From: Companilactobacillus suantsaicola
Lineage (GTDB): Bacteria; Bacillota; Bacilli; Lactobacillales; Lactobacillaceae
Length of the DNA: 49,356 nucleotides
Direction of reading: 5' to 3'
Assembly (NCBI RefSeq): GCF_004745525.1
Contig: NZ_RKLY01000020.1
Coordinates: 1 to 49,356 of the forward strand
Each line of letters starts with the position of its first letter. Positions within the stretch are counted from its first letter, which is position 1. A program made the translations under genes and the position numbers. Shown here piece after piece: positions 7,617 through 16,041 of this stretch. The notes under the pieces were generated by a model. The model worked only from the letters and a program-made list of their open reading frames with translations. It had not been told where the DNA came from and ran no database searches.

Positions 7617-8325
7617 ATTACAAAAATTCATGGCTGATGCTGGAGTTGCTTCCAGACGTAAATCAGAAGAACTGATTGCTAAAGGTCATGTTAAAGTTAA
7701 TGATAAAGTTGTGACAGAAATGGGTGTCAAAGTCGACCACCACGATAAAGTGGAAGTTGATGGGATGCCATTAGAGACTGAAAAGAAGCGTTACATTTTG
7801 ATGTACAAGCCTCGTGGTGTTATTTCAGCAGTTAAAGATGATAAAGGTCGCAAAGTTGTGACTGATTTACTAGAAGAGGATGTGGACGAGCGAGTTTATC
7901 CAATTGGTCGCTTGGATTACGACACTTCTGGACTACTGCTTTTGACTAATGACGGCGAGTTTGCTAATCATTTGATGCATCCTCGTTATCACGTGGATAA
8001 GACTTATGTCGCAAAAATTGAAGGTATCTTGACGCTTGAGGAAATTAAGAAGTTAGAGAATGGTATCAGGTTTAAGGATTACACTTCAGCTCATGCTAAG
8101 GTGACAGTTAAATCAAAGGATAAGAAAAAGAATTCTTCAATCGTTAAAATTGTGATTCACGAAGGCCACAATCATCAAGTTAAGAATATGTTTGATGCCG
8201 TTGGTCATCATGTCGAAAAACTAGCTCGTGAAAAGTATGGTTTCTTGACACTTGACGGTTTAGTTTCCGGTAAGTATCGTGATTTAACTCGCCAAGAAGT
8301 TGCTCAATTGAAGAGTGAAAACTAG
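7603..8325 (+). CDS. rluB: 23S rRNA pseudouridine synthase RluB
   Basis: RsuA/RluB-family enzyme that isomerises a uridine in 23S rRNA (position 2605 in E. coli RluB). An N-terminal S4 RNA-binding domain (about residues 1-60, KFMADAGVASRRKSEELI) precedes the catalytic domain, where the motif GRLDYDTSGLLLLTNDG supplies the catalytic Asp near residue 106. At 240 residues it has the family's normal length. It starts inside the end of scpB, with GGAGA as ribosome site. RluB versus other RsuA members rests on position next to scpB. Confidence 0.9.
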   Translation: MEKVRLQKFMADAGVASRRKSEELIAKGHVKVNDKVVTEMGVKVDHHDKVEVDGMPLETEKKRYILMYKPRGVISAVKDDKGRKVVTDLLEEDVDERVYPIGRLDYDTSGLLLLTNDGEFANHLMHPRYHVDKTYVAKIEGILTLEEIKKLENGIRFKDYTSAHAKVTVKSKDKKKNSSIVKIVIHEGHNHQVKNMFDAVGHHVEKLAREKYGFLTLDGLVSGKYRDLTRQEVAQLKSEN

Positions 8326-8385
8326 AAATGGTAGGTTTTGATTTCAAGATTTAAAAATTGGTTTCAGTGATTTAAAAGCCGATAG

Positions 8386-8414
8386 TTGAACCCGCACAGG
8401 GCATCTGCTATATT
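8386..8414 (+). promoter_or_regulatory. Promoter of ribU
   Basis: TTGAAC (8386-8391) and TATATT (8409-8414) with a 17-base spacer, just upstream of the FMN riboswitch. It gives ribU its own transcript independent of rluB. Confidence 0.65.
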
Positions 8415-8440
8415 ATAAATATAAAAATAAATAATTGGTT

Positions 8441-8550
8441 TTCAGGGCAGGGTGTAATTCCCGACCGGCGGTATAGTCCGCGACCCAGCGTAAGCTGGTT
8501 GAATTGGTGAGATCCCAATACCGACAGTAAAGTCTGGATGAAAGAAAACA
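8441..8550 (+). ncRNA. FMN riboswitch (RFN element)
   Basis: The conserved RFN blocks appear in order: TTCAGGGCAGGGTG, ATTCCCGACCGGCGGTA, AGTCCGCGACCCAGC, a variable hairpin, TTGGTGAGATCCCAATACC, GACAGTAAAGTCTGGATG and AAAGAA. FMN binding should favour the terminator hairpin that follows and so shut down ribU when flavin is plentiful. A riboswitch before ribU is known in many Firmicutes. Confidence 0.97.
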
Positions 8551-8557
8551 GAGTAGT

Positions 8558-8595
8558 AAGGTCTGTTTTGGTATGCCCAAAATGGACCTTTTTTC
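8558..8595 (+). terminator. Riboswitch-controlled terminator before ribU
   Basis: Long stem AAGGTC...GGACCTT with inner TTTTGG/CCAAAA pairs, followed by T-rich DNA (8589-8595). It sits directly after the FMN aptamer, as expected of a transcriptional expression platform. The ATG at 8573 lies inside this hairpin and is therefore unlikely to be the ribU start. Confidence 0.8.
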
Positions 8596-8623
8596 TTTGG
8601 AAATCAATGGAAGGATTGGTTTT

Positions 8624-9175
8624 ATGGGGAAGAGTCTAACTAAGTTTCATGATTTGATTGGCGTTGCAGTTTTTGCAGCTTTGGGGACAATCTTGATGTT
8701 CTTTGAATTTCCAGTTTTATTCTGGTTACCATTTTTAAAAATTGATCTTAGTGATTGTGTGGTTATAATTGGATCGTTTGCTTTTGGACCAGTCGGAGGA
8801 ACCTTGATTGCTTTATTAAAGGCGGTTATCCACGTTTTAATTACTGGTAGTGGCGTCGCTGGTTTAATTGGAAATGGTTCAGCGTTCTTTAGTTCCGTAT
8901 CACTATTGTTACCATTTTATTATTTCTGGAAGAAAGGTCATAAAGTTTCCGCAGTTGTCGTCTCCACATTAGTTATGACGGCCGTAATGTCAATTTTAAA
9001 TTATCTCGTCGTCATGCCTTTATACATGAATGTTGTTGGGATGAAACTAAATATGAGTTTGGCCGAATATGTGGCGACAGGTGTGGTACCATTTAATATT
9101 GTTAAAGCATTGATTATTTCTTTAGCGGTGATCATTTGCTATCCTAAAATTAAAGGGCATTTGTCGATAAAATAG
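8624..9175 (+). CDS. ribU: ECF transporter riboflavin-binding S component RibU
   Basis: Membrane S component that binds riboflavin and docks on the shared ECF module (EcfA, EcfA', EcfT, not in this window). It is 183 residues with about five to six membrane segments. I start at ATG 8624 (MGKSLTKFHDLIGVAVF) because GGAAGGA lies 8 bases before it and upstream sequence belongs to the riboswitch terminator. The FMN riboswitch makes the substrate assignment strong. With no riboflavin biosynthesis genes in this neighbourhood, uptake may be the cell's flavin source. Confidence 0.93.
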   Translation: MGKSLTKFHDLIGVAVFAALGTILMFFEFPVLFWLPFLKIDLSDCVVIIGSFAFGPVGGTLIALLKAVIHVLITGSGVAGLIGNGSAFFSSVSLLLPFYYFWKKGHKVSAVVVSTLVMTAVMSILNYLVVMPLYMNVVGMKLNMSLAEYVATGVVPFNIVKALIISLAVIICYPKIKGHLSIK

Positions 9176-9200
9176 CGAAACTAACACAATTTTATAAATC

Positions 9201-9229
9201 TTTAAAGAAAAATTTTAAACTTTTATGAT
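9201..9229 (+). promoter_or_regulatory. Promoter of the LysM gene
   Basis: TTTAAA (9201-9206) and TATGAT (9224-9229), 17 bases apart, in the short gap after ribU. A strong AGGAGG ribosome site follows before ATG 9267. Confidence 0.5.
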
Positions 9230-9266
9230 ATGCTTTAAGAGATAGAAATTAGGAGGTTGGTTTTTA

Positions 9267-10358
9267 ATGGCCGATAAGGATAAAAACAATATGTCTGGCG
9301 ATACTCGCGTTCCTAAATCCACACAAGGACTTGAGGGATCCGTTAGTCTTGAAGATCTGAAGAAATATCATTTAATTAAGGGCGCAACACCTGATGTTTC
9401 TGATAATCAAACTTCTAATGATGCTCCAGTAGAACAAGCGGCTGATACTAATGACAGTCAAGATTCTATGGACCATCTTCAATCTGAAGAAAGCCAAGAT
9501 CATTTAAGTGAATCAAAACAGGACGTCGAGCCTGTTGCTTCTGAACCCGATTATGATGAAAATCACGATGAGTCTGAAACTGATCAAGATTATCAAGATA
9601 GTGAACAATCACAATCTTTTGATGATCAAGATGACGAGGATGTCGACGATGATAAGAAGAGCGACAAACCTTGGGAAAATAGTTTCGATACTGACACCGA
9701 TGATGATGGACATGTTTCAAGAGCTGTTACCAAAGAAAAGCAACGTGGTAACCACACTCTAGTAGTCACGCTAGTAATTGCCTTGATCATTATTATGTTC
9801 ACACCAATCGTTATTCACGCAGTTAAGGGTAATAGCGGCAGTGGTGATTTGGATAGTGCCCAATCCAGTCAATCAGTTGAAAATAAAGACAAGTCAACGA
9901 AGAAGAAAAAGAAGACGACACCAAAGAAGAAAACGACTACTAAAAAGAGTAGTAAGGCTACTTCTTCAGCTACGTCTAATGATGATTCATCAAAAGACAC
10001 TAATGATTCTGGTACAGTAGATAGCAATAGTGATGGTTCGACTACAGATAGTAATAGTACTTCTGATTCAAGTAATACGGCTAGCGATGGTGGGTCTACT
10101 GAATCTGATCAATCTCAAAGTCAAACTAACACTAATACTGATACGAATACCAATGCTAATAATTCAACTACGAGCGATTCAAACACTAACAATTCGACAA
10201 CTAGTTCAACAACTAATAGTGCACAATATTACACTGTTAAAGCAGGTGACAACTGGTTCAGAATTGCTTACAATCATAATTTAACAACTGCTCAGTTACA
10301 AAGTATGAATGGTAACGTTGGTACATTGACACCAGGTACTACATTAAGAGTAAAATAG
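9267..10358 (+). CDS. Membrane-anchored LysM-domain protein with acidic cytoplasmic region
   Basis: A 363-residue protein of unknown role. Residues 1-160 are hydrophilic and very rich in Asp, Glu, Ser and Gln. One membrane segment lies near residues 164-184 (TLVVTLVIALIIIMF). A Lys/Thr-rich stretch (about 203-228) and a Ser/Thr/Asn/Asp-rich linker (about 229-315) follow. The C-terminal 46 residues form one LysM peptidoglycan-binding domain (YYTVKAGDNWFRIAYNH...). With no signal peptide, the likely topology is N-terminus inside, LysM in the wall. Similar genes lie between ribU and cmk in related lactobacilli. A cell-wall tethering role is inference. Confidence 0.8.
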   Translation: MADKDKNNMSGDTRVPKSTQGLEGSVSLEDLKKYHLIKGATPDVSDNQTSNDAPVEQAADTNDSQDSMDHLQSEESQDHLSESKQDVEPVASEPDYDENHDESETDQDYQDSEQSQSFDDQDDEDVDDDKKSDKPWENSFDTDTDDDGHVSRAVTKEKQRGNHTLVVTLVIALIIIMFTPIVIHAVKGNSGSGDLDSAQSSQSVENKDKSTKKKKKTTPKKKTTTKKSSKATSSATSNDDSSKDTNDSGTVDSNSDGSTTDSNSTSDSSNTASDGGSTESDQSQSQTNTNTDTNTNANNSTTSDSNTNNSTTSSTTNSAQYYTVKAGDNWFRIAYNHNLTTAQLQSMNGNVGTLTPGTTLRVK

Positions 10359-10369
10359 ATTTTAAATAA

Positions 10370-10400
10370 GGGTCTGGGACAAATTTGTCTGGGCCCTTTT
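10370..10400 (+). terminator. Terminator after the LysM gene
   Basis: GGG/CCC outer pairs, wobble pairs, then the perfect palindrome GACAAATTTGTC, followed by TTTT. It sits between the LysM gene and cmk. Confidence 0.7.
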
Positions 10401-10418
10401 ATTAAGGAGAGAAACTAG

Positions 10419-11081
10419 ATGCAAATCGCTATTGACGGACCAGCCTCAGCTGGAAAAAGTACTATTGCAAAATTAATTGCCAAAAATCTCAATTTTGTTT
10501 ATTGTGATACTGGTGCCATGTATCGAACGGTAACATTGCTTGCAAAAAAGAATAATGTGGGTTATGGTGATACTCTCGGTATTTTGAAATTGATGTCTGA
10601 ACATAAAATTCATTTTACAAATGAAATCGATGGACAACATGTTTTTTTAGATGAAGAAGATGTTTCTAAAGATATTCGGACAGAAGAAGTAACGAATAAC
10701 GTTTCGCAAGTGTCAGCAATCAAAGAAGTTAGAACTCAATTAGTTCAAATGCAACGTGATATGGCTAACGATACTAATATCGTCATGGATGGACGTGATA
10801 TCGGTACAACTGTATTGCCAAATGCAGAAGTGAAAATTTTCTTGATTGCTAGTGTTGAAGTTCGAGCTCAAAGACGTTACAAAGAAAATCTTGAACGGGG
10901 AATCAATACGCCATTAAAAGAATTACAGGATGAGATTGCAGCACGTGATTACAAAGATTCACATCGTGAAATTTCACCTTTGAAAAAGGCTGATGATGCC
11001 ATTGAAGTTGATACTTCAGATATGACTATCGAAGAAGTAGTAAAGAAAGTTTCAGAAATAGTAAATAAACAAGGGAGGTAG
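10419..11081 (+). CDS. cmk: Cytidylate kinase
   Basis: Phosphorylates CMP and dCMP to the diphosphates with ATP, in the cytoplasm. The P-loop GPASAGKST is at residues 7-15, the CMP-binding DTGAMYR motif near 30-36, and the MDGRDIGTTVLP motif near 126-137. It is 220 residues, standard for bacterial CMP kinases. An AAGGAGA ribosome site precedes the ATG. The next gene is der, only 3 bases away; the rpsA/ypfD gene that often lies between them is absent. Confidence 0.95.
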   Translation: MQIAIDGPASAGKSTIAKLIAKNLNFVYCDTGAMYRTVTLLAKKNNVGYGDTLGILKLMSEHKIHFTNEIDGQHVFLDEEDVSKDIRTEEVTNNVSQVSAIKEVRTQLVQMQRDMANDTNIVMDGRDIGTTVLPNAEVKIFLIASVEVRAQRRYKENLERGINTPLKELQDEIAARDYKDSHREISPLKKADDAIEVDTSDMTIEEVVKKVSEIVNKQGR

Positions 11082-11084
11082 ATT

Positions 11085-12398
11085 ATGGCTGTTCCAGTAG
11101 TTGCGTTAGTAGGACGCCCCAATGTTGGTAAATCTACTATATTCAATAGAATAATTAATGAAAGATTATCTATTGTTGAAGATACACCTGGTGTAACTAG
11201 AGATCGAATTTATTCGCGTGCTAGTTGGCTAGGAAGAGAATTCCGCTTGATCGATACTGGTGGTATTGAAATGAGCGGTGAAAAATTGTCAGTCCAAATT
11301 AAAAATCAGGCTGAAATTGCAATCGATGAAGCTGATGTCATCGTCTTTATCGTTAATGGTCAAAATGGTGTTACTAAAGAAGATGAAGATGTTGCCAAAA
11401 TTCTTTATCGGACAAAAAAGCCAGTAGTTTTGGCCGTCAATAAAGCGGATAATCCTGAACAAAGAGAAAATATTTATGACTTTTACTCATTAGGTTTTGG
11501 TGATCCAAATCCAATTTCTGGTGCCCAAGGTACTGGTTTGGGTGATTTGCTTGACGAAATCGTCAAAGCTTTTCCACATGATGACAAGTCAGAAGAAGAT
11601 ACCTCAATTAAATTTAGTTTTATTGGTCGTCCAAACGTTGGTAAATCATCATTAGTTAACGCTATTTTAGGTGATGAACGAGTTATCGTGTCTGATATGC
11701 AAGGAACGACTCGTGATGCGGTCGATACTAAGTATCATGATGAGAAACTCGACAAAGACTTTACGATGATCGATACAGCTGGTATCAGAAAACGTGGTAA
11801 GGTTTACGAAAATACTGAAAAGTATTCAGTGTTGCGTGCTTTGAGTGCTATCGATAAATCTGACGTCGTTTGTGTTGTTTTAAATGCTGAAGAAGGTATT
11901 CGTGAGCAAGACAAGCGTGTAGCCGGTTATGCTCATAATGCTGGTAAAGGTGTAATTATCGTCGTTAATAAATGGGATGCTTTGAAAAAAGATACCAATA
12001 CGATGAAGGACTTTGAAAACCAAATTAGAGTTGAATTCCAATATTTATCATATGCACCAATTCTCTTTACTTCAGCTATCAAGGGTCAAAGATTAGACCA
12101 GATTCCTGAACTAGTTGAACGAGTATTTGATAACCGTCATCGTCGAATTCAATCAAGTGTTCTAAATGATCTCTTGTTACGAGCAACTTCAATTGCTCGA
12201 ACTCCATTAGTTAATGGAAAACGATTGAGAATTTACTACATGACTCAAGTAGCAATTCAACCACCAACTTTTGTTGTGTTTGTGAATGATAATGAATTAT
12301 TGCATTTCTCATACGAAAGATTTTTGATCAATCAATTGAGAGAGACTTTTGACTTTGAAGGAACACCAATTAAAATTTTGCCTAGAAAGCGGAAATAG
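11085..12398 (+). CDS. der: Ribosome biogenesis GTPase Der (EngA)
   Basis: Essential GTPase with two tandem G domains and a C-terminal KH-like domain, needed for 50S subunit assembly. G1 motifs GRPNVGKS appear at residues 10-17 and 181-188; NKAD and NKWD provide the two G4 motifs; DTGG and DTAG are the G3 motifs. The KH-like domain spans about 355-437. At 437 residues it is normal length. GGGAGG upstream serves as ribosome site, and the gene follows cmk by 3 bases. Confidence 0.96.
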   Translation: MAVPVVALVGRPNVGKSTIFNRIINERLSIVEDTPGVTRDRIYSRASWLGREFRLIDTGGIEMSGEKLSVQIKNQAEIAIDEADVIVFIVNGQNGVTKEDEDVAKILYRTKKPVVLAVNKADNPEQRENIYDFYSLGFGDPNPISGAQGTGLGDLLDEIVKAFPHDDKSEEDTSIKFSFIGRPNVGKSSLVNAILGDERVIVSDMQGTTRDAVDTKYHDEKLDKDFTMIDTAGIRKRGKVYENTEKYSVLRALSAIDKSDVVCVVLNAEEGIREQDKRVAGYAHNAGKGVIIVVNKWDALKKDTNTMKDFENQIRVEFQYLSYAPILFTSAIKGQRLDQIPELVERVFDNRHRRIQSSVLNDLLLRATSIARTPLVNGKRLRIYYMTQVAIQPPTFVVFVNDNELLHFSYERFLINQLRETFDFEGTPIKILPRKRK

Positions 12399-12480
12399 AC
12401 CCCAAAGTGGCAATGTTTTATTCGTTTTTATAAATAAATTTATATTTAAAGGAATTTATTGGAAAAAACGGCGTAAATGC

Positions 12481-12509
12481 TTGCCACATCCGCATTGCTA
12501 TGGTAATTT
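12481..12509 (+). promoter_or_regulatory. Promoter of hup
   Basis: TTGCCA (12481-12486) and TAATTT (12504-12509) are 17 bases apart; an alternative TAGAAT lies a little downstream. The roughly 190-base der-hup gap and strong CGGAGG ribosome site fit a separate, highly expressed gene. Confidence 0.45.
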
Positions 12510-12586
12510 TGTACATAGAATAATGAACGCATTCAAGACAGTTCATGTGTTCTAAATTTTTTAACATTTTCGGAGGTATTTCACAT

Positions 12587-12862
12587 ATGGCAAATAAAGC
12601 TGAACTTATTGATAGTGTAGCAAGCAAAACTGGTTTGACAAAGAAGGATGCAACTTCTGCTGTTGATGCAGTTTTCGAAACAATCCAAGAAAACTTATCA
12701 GAAGGTAACAAAGTTCAATTGATTGGCTTTGGTAACTTCGAAGTTCGTCAACGTGCTGCTCGTAAGGGTCGTAACCCACAAACTGGCGAAGAAATCAAGA
12801 TTCCTGCAAGCAAGGTTCCAGCATTCAAACCTGGTAAAGCTTTGAAGGATTCAGTTAAATAA
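12587..12862 (+). CDS. hup: DNA-binding protein HU
   Basis: Small histone-like nucleoid protein that binds and bends DNA as a dimer. It is 91 residues from ATG 12587 ([11 protein letters not shown]), chosen because CGGAGG sits about 11 bases upstream and HU proteins start here; the open frame extends 14 codons further but without family similarity. The signature [20 protein letters not shown] (about residues 46-65) carries the DNA-binding arm with its conserved RNPQTG tip. The gene has its own promoter and terminator. Its codon use is biased to preferred codons, as in highly expressed genes. Confidence 0.96.
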   Translation: MANKAELIDSVASKTGLTKKDATSAVDAVFETIQENLSEGNKVQLIGFGNFEVRQRAARKGRNPQTGEEIKIPASKVPAFKPGKALKDSVK

Positions 12863-12878
12863 TTGATTTTTAATTAGG

Positions 12879-12902
12879 GGCGGTCGTGGACCGTCTTTTT
12901 TT
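12879..12902 (+). terminator. Terminator of hup
   Basis: Stem GCGGTC/GACCGT with loop GTG (12880-12894), then C and seven T. Confidence 0.85.
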
Positions 12903-12924
12903 ATGCAAAAACGGAGGGAATAAT

Positions 12925-14175
12925 TTGAGTAAAGCAGATGAAGTTATAGAGACAATCGATGATGGTGATTTTTCCAAAGTAGATTCGCTCATTCAAGAAT
13001 CACTGAAACAAGACGATGACCAAACTAAATTTTCTTTAGCCGAGACCTTGATGAGCCGTGGACTATCAGTTCAAGCTAAAGTCGTCTATGAGCACCTTCT
13101 GAACCTATATCCCAGCGAAGGACAAATTTTGTCTCGCTTAGCTGAAATCGCGGTCTCAGATGGAAAAAGTGATCTGGCCCTGGATTATATTTCGCAAATC
13201 ACGCCAGATTCACCAGCGTATGCGGAAAATTTGTTAGTTTCAGCTGATATATATCAGTCACAAGCCTTGTATGAGGTCAGTGAACAAAAACTATTGACCG
13301 GAATTCGAGAATTTCCAGATGAAGAAGTTTTCAAGTTTGCGTTAGCTGAAGTTTATTTCGATGAAAATAAATTCAGTAAAGCTATCACTTATTACGACAT
13401 GTTGTTAGATATGGGAATCAAGAATTATTCTGGTATCTCGATCGTGTTAAGAAAGGCCAGTTCTTTAGCGGGTGATGGTCAATACGAGGCAGCTATCAGC
13501 GCCTATGAAGATTTAAATGCCATTGAATTGAATGAAGATGCCCAATTCCAATTAGGTTTCTTGTACAATCAAGTTAAAAATTACAACAAATCAATCACTG
13601 TCTTGAAAAAATTATTGGATACTAATCGTGATTATCCAACCGCTTATCCAATTTTGGCGGAGGATTATTTAAATATTAAGAAGAATTCCGATGCTTTCAA
13701 ATACGCACAATTAGGCTTGAATCTAAATGAATTAGATGATCGTCTCTACCAGATTGCATTTGAATCAGGTACGCCTGAGGATCCAGAAAATGCTATCAAG
13801 ATCATTGAGAAGGGTATTAAGACAGTCGACAATCCAATGCCATTGATTATTAAATTGAGTGATTATTACATCACTAAAGGTCAATTCAAGAGTAATTTGG
13901 ATCTTTTGAGTGATCGTGATATCAATAACACACCAAAATTGATTTGGAATTTGGCTAAGTCTCAATTTGAAACTGATGATATAAAACAAGCTCAAGAGAA
14001 TATTTTGCTGGTTCTAGACGATTTTAAAGACAATCTGGACTACTTATCCGATTTAATCGAAATCTTGCGTAGCACGGAAAATAAGGCCGTTTTAAAAGCA
14101 GCCTTGCAACTATACTTGAAGCAAGATCCCGATAATGAGGATATGCAAGAGCTTTTGAATCAAATATCTGAATAA
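12925..14175 (+). CDS. Tetratricopeptide repeat protein (YpiA-like)
   Basis: A 416-residue, mostly helical soluble protein made of repeated TPR-like helix pairs; clear examples lie near residues 30-130 and 130-260 (for example PDEEVFKFALAEVYFDENKFSKAITYYDMLL). No catalytic motif is visible, so it is probably a scaffold for protein contacts. I start at TTG 12925 (read as MSKADEV) because GGAGGG is 6 bases upstream; the longer frame would begin inside the hup terminator. Genes of this type (YpiA) sit between hup and cca in related species. Confidence 0.82.
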   Translation: MSKADEVIETIDDGDFSKVDSLIQESLKQDDDQTKFSLAETLMSRGLSVQAKVVYEHLLNLYPSEGQILSRLAEIAVSDGKSDLALDYISQITPDSPAYAENLLVSADIYQSQALYEVSEQKLLTGIREFPDEEVFKFALAEVYFDENKFSKAITYYDMLLDMGIKNYSGISIVLRKASSLAGDGQYEAAISAYEDLNAIELNEDAQFQLGFLYNQVKNYNKSITVLKKLLDTNRDYPTAYPILAEDYLNIKKNSDAFKYAQLGLNLNELDDRLYQIAFESGTPEDPENAIKIIEKGIKTVDNPMPLIIKLSDYYITKGQFKSNLDLLSDRDINNTPKLIWNLAKSQFETDDIKQAQENILLVLDDFKDNLDYLSDLIEILRSTENKAVLKAALQLYLKQDPDNEDMQELLNQISE

Positions 14176-14181
14176 ATCTAA

Positions 14182-14204
14182 AGTCTGACACTCGTCAGGC
14201 TTTT
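14182..14204 (+). terminator. Terminator after the TPR gene
   Basis: Stem AGTCTGAC/GTCAGGCT with loop ACTC, then TTTC. Confidence 0.75.
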
Positions 14205-14263
14205 CATATTTCCTAAAATTCGTGTATAGTTATTGTATTAAGCAATGAAATTGAGGTACGAAT

Positions 14264-15469
14264 ATGCAAATCAAACAACTTCCTGAAGATTTTAAAGAAG
14301 CGTTACCAGTATTAGAAAAAATTGAACAAGCCGGATTTGAGGCTTATTTCGTTGGGGGAAGTGTGCGTGACCATATTTTAGGATTACCGATACATGATGT
14401 GGATATTGCAACCAGCGCTTATCCCGAAGAAATCAAACATATTTTTAAACGAACAATCGATACCGGGATTCAGCACGGCACAGTTACAGTGTTATTGAAC
14501 GATTCATCATATGAAATTACGACTTTTCGGACTGAATCAGGCTATCAGGACTTTCGTCGTCCAGATAAAGTTACTTTTGTGCGCTCGCTTGAAGATGATC
14601 TGAAACGTCGTGACTTTACAATCAACGCTTTAGCTGTTGATAGAAACGGTAATGTGATCGACAAATTTGATGGCTTAAAGGATTTAGATAACCATTTGAT
14701 CAAAGCAGTCGGTAAAGCTGAAGAAAGGTTTCATGAGGATGCCTTGCGAATGATGCGAGCAGTTAGATTTCAAGCTCAGTTAAACTTTACCGTTGAAGAG
14801 CAAACAGCCCAGGCTATTGCTGATAATGCGCCATTACTATCAAAAATTGCGATAGAGAGAGTTCGTGAAGAGTTCGTCAAGTTATTATTAAGTCATAGTT
14901 GGCAAACTGGCTTTGCGGAATTTTTGAAATTACACCTAAGCGATTACTGTCCAGGATTCAAGGATCAGCGAATGGAATTAGCTGAATTATTAGAATCTAG
15001 TAAGGACAAGTACTTTGTTGATGAAGAAGAAGCTTGGAGTGCTATCGGTTACGCTTTAACTTTGAATCAAGGGGAGTTCAATCATTTCTTGCGTGATTGG
15101 AAAGTGTCTAATAAAACTCGGGAAATGAGCGTCAATACTTTAAATATGGTTCATTTATTTGAAGTTGGTGATTATGATCTTTGGAATATTTATAAATTAG
15201 GTTTGGATAATTTTTCAAGAGCGCTCTCTTTATGCAAAATGTTACAAGTCTTTTTTGACTATGACGCTTTAACTCAAAAAGTAGAGCAAATTTCTATTAA
15301 AAGTAGTCACGATTTAAAGATCACCGGGAAGGATATCTGTCAAATCTTGAACGTCAAACCAGGGCCAATCATCGGAAAATCGATGTCCCAAATAGAGCGA
15401 GCTGTCGTGGAAGGAAACGTTTACAATAATTTTGAAGAATTAAGTCATTATTTGTTAAGTAATCAATAA
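14264..15469 (+). CDS. cca: CCA tRNA nucleotidyltransferase
   Basis: Class II enzyme that adds or repairs the 3' CCA end of tRNAs from CTP and ATP without a template. The nucleotidyltransferase motif GGSVRD (residues 32-37) is followed by HDVDIATSA with the metal-binding Asp pair. The RRDFTINALA motif near 114-123 and the basic ERxxxE helix near 198 are also intact. At 401 residues it has the normal length. The promoter is not clear; a TGAGGT ribosome site precedes the start. Confidence 0.95.
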   Translation: MQIKQLPEDFKEALPVLEKIEQAGFEAYFVGGSVRDHILGLPIHDVDIATSAYPEEIKHIFKRTIDTGIQHGTVTVLLNDSSYEITTFRTESGYQDFRRPDKVTFVRSLEDDLKRRDFTINALAVDRNGNVIDKFDGLKDLDNHLIKAVGKAEERFHEDALRMMRAVRFQAQLNFTVEEQTAQAIADNAPLLSKIAIERVREEFVKLLLSHSWQTGFAEFLKLHLSDYCPGFKDQRMELAELLESSKDKYFVDEEEAWSAIGYALTLNQGEFNHFLRDWKVSNKTREMSVNTLNMVHLFEVGDYDLWNIYKLGLDNFSRALSLCKMLQVFFDYDALTQKVEQISIKSSHDLKITGKDICQILNVKPGPIIGKSMSQIERAVVEGNVYNNFEELSHYLLSNQ

Positions 15470-15522
15470 TGCTGTGTTATTATGAAACCAGTAAGTATTT
15501 TAGGTTTTGAAAGGATGATAAT

Positions 15523-15987
15523 ATGACTAAGCATGTTTTTAAAGAATTAAAATTCTATTTTAGAAACGATGACACATGGACTGTTAATCATGGAGAAATG
15601 AGTGACGTTTGGATTTCACGTGTTACAACTAGTTATGGACGTATTGAGGGTGGACGTATGCAAGAGATTCATCCATGTAAGCGTTTCAGAATTGAAATTC
15701 TACCAGAAGCTGATTACATTAAGGATACTGATGTTTCAACAGCTGCCTTAACTGATGGAATGTTCAACCGTATTATTAAGTATCAAGATATCGAAAAATG
15801 CGATATTGTCTTTGAGGATGACGAAGATAAGGAACCAATGCAAATTTACTTCCCATTCAAGCAAAAGGATGCTGAAGGATTAGACAATGCTTACCAAACT
15901 TCAACAATTTCTAAGAAGAGTGGTAATTTGTTTATCTCAATCGATCCAGAAAATACAGTTTATGACTTATATAAAGATGCACTTTAA
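15523..15987 (+). CDS. Hypothetical protein, 154 residues
   Basis: I do not recognise a named family with certainty. The 154-residue protein is soluble, with no signal peptide or membrane segment. It has mixed charge, with acidic clusters near residues 99-108 (FEDDEDKEPMQ) and an aromatic-rich N-terminus (FKELKFYFRNDDTW). Predicted composition suggests an alpha/beta fold. It starts with AAAGGATG as ribosome site, about 50 bases after cca, and ends just before a good terminator. Codon use resembles neighbouring core genes, so it is likely a real, conserved lactobacillus gene rather than a recent arrival. Confidence 0.7.
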   Translation: MTKHVFKELKFYFRNDDTWTVNHGEMSDVWISRVTTSYGRIEGGRMQEIHPCKRFRIEILPEADYIKDTDVSTAALTDGMFNRIIKYQDIEKCDIVFEDDEDKEPMQIYFPFKQKDAEGLDNAYQTSTISKKSGNLFISIDPENTVYDLYKDAL

Positions 15988-15996
15988 TTAATTTTG

Positions 15997-16027
15997 ACGG
16001 GACGATTTCTGATCGGGCCCGTTTTTT
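15997..16027 (+). terminator. Terminator after the 154-residue gene
   Basis: Outer stem ACGGG/CCCGT and inner CGAT/ATCG, followed by TTTTTT. Confidence 0.8.
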
Positions 16028-16041
16028 GTTGGGAGGATAAT

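Noticed and set aside
9466-10284. Open frames on both strands inside the LysM gene
   Set aside because: They are by-products of its low-complexity Asp/Ser/Thr/Asn codons; no ribosome sites or family features.
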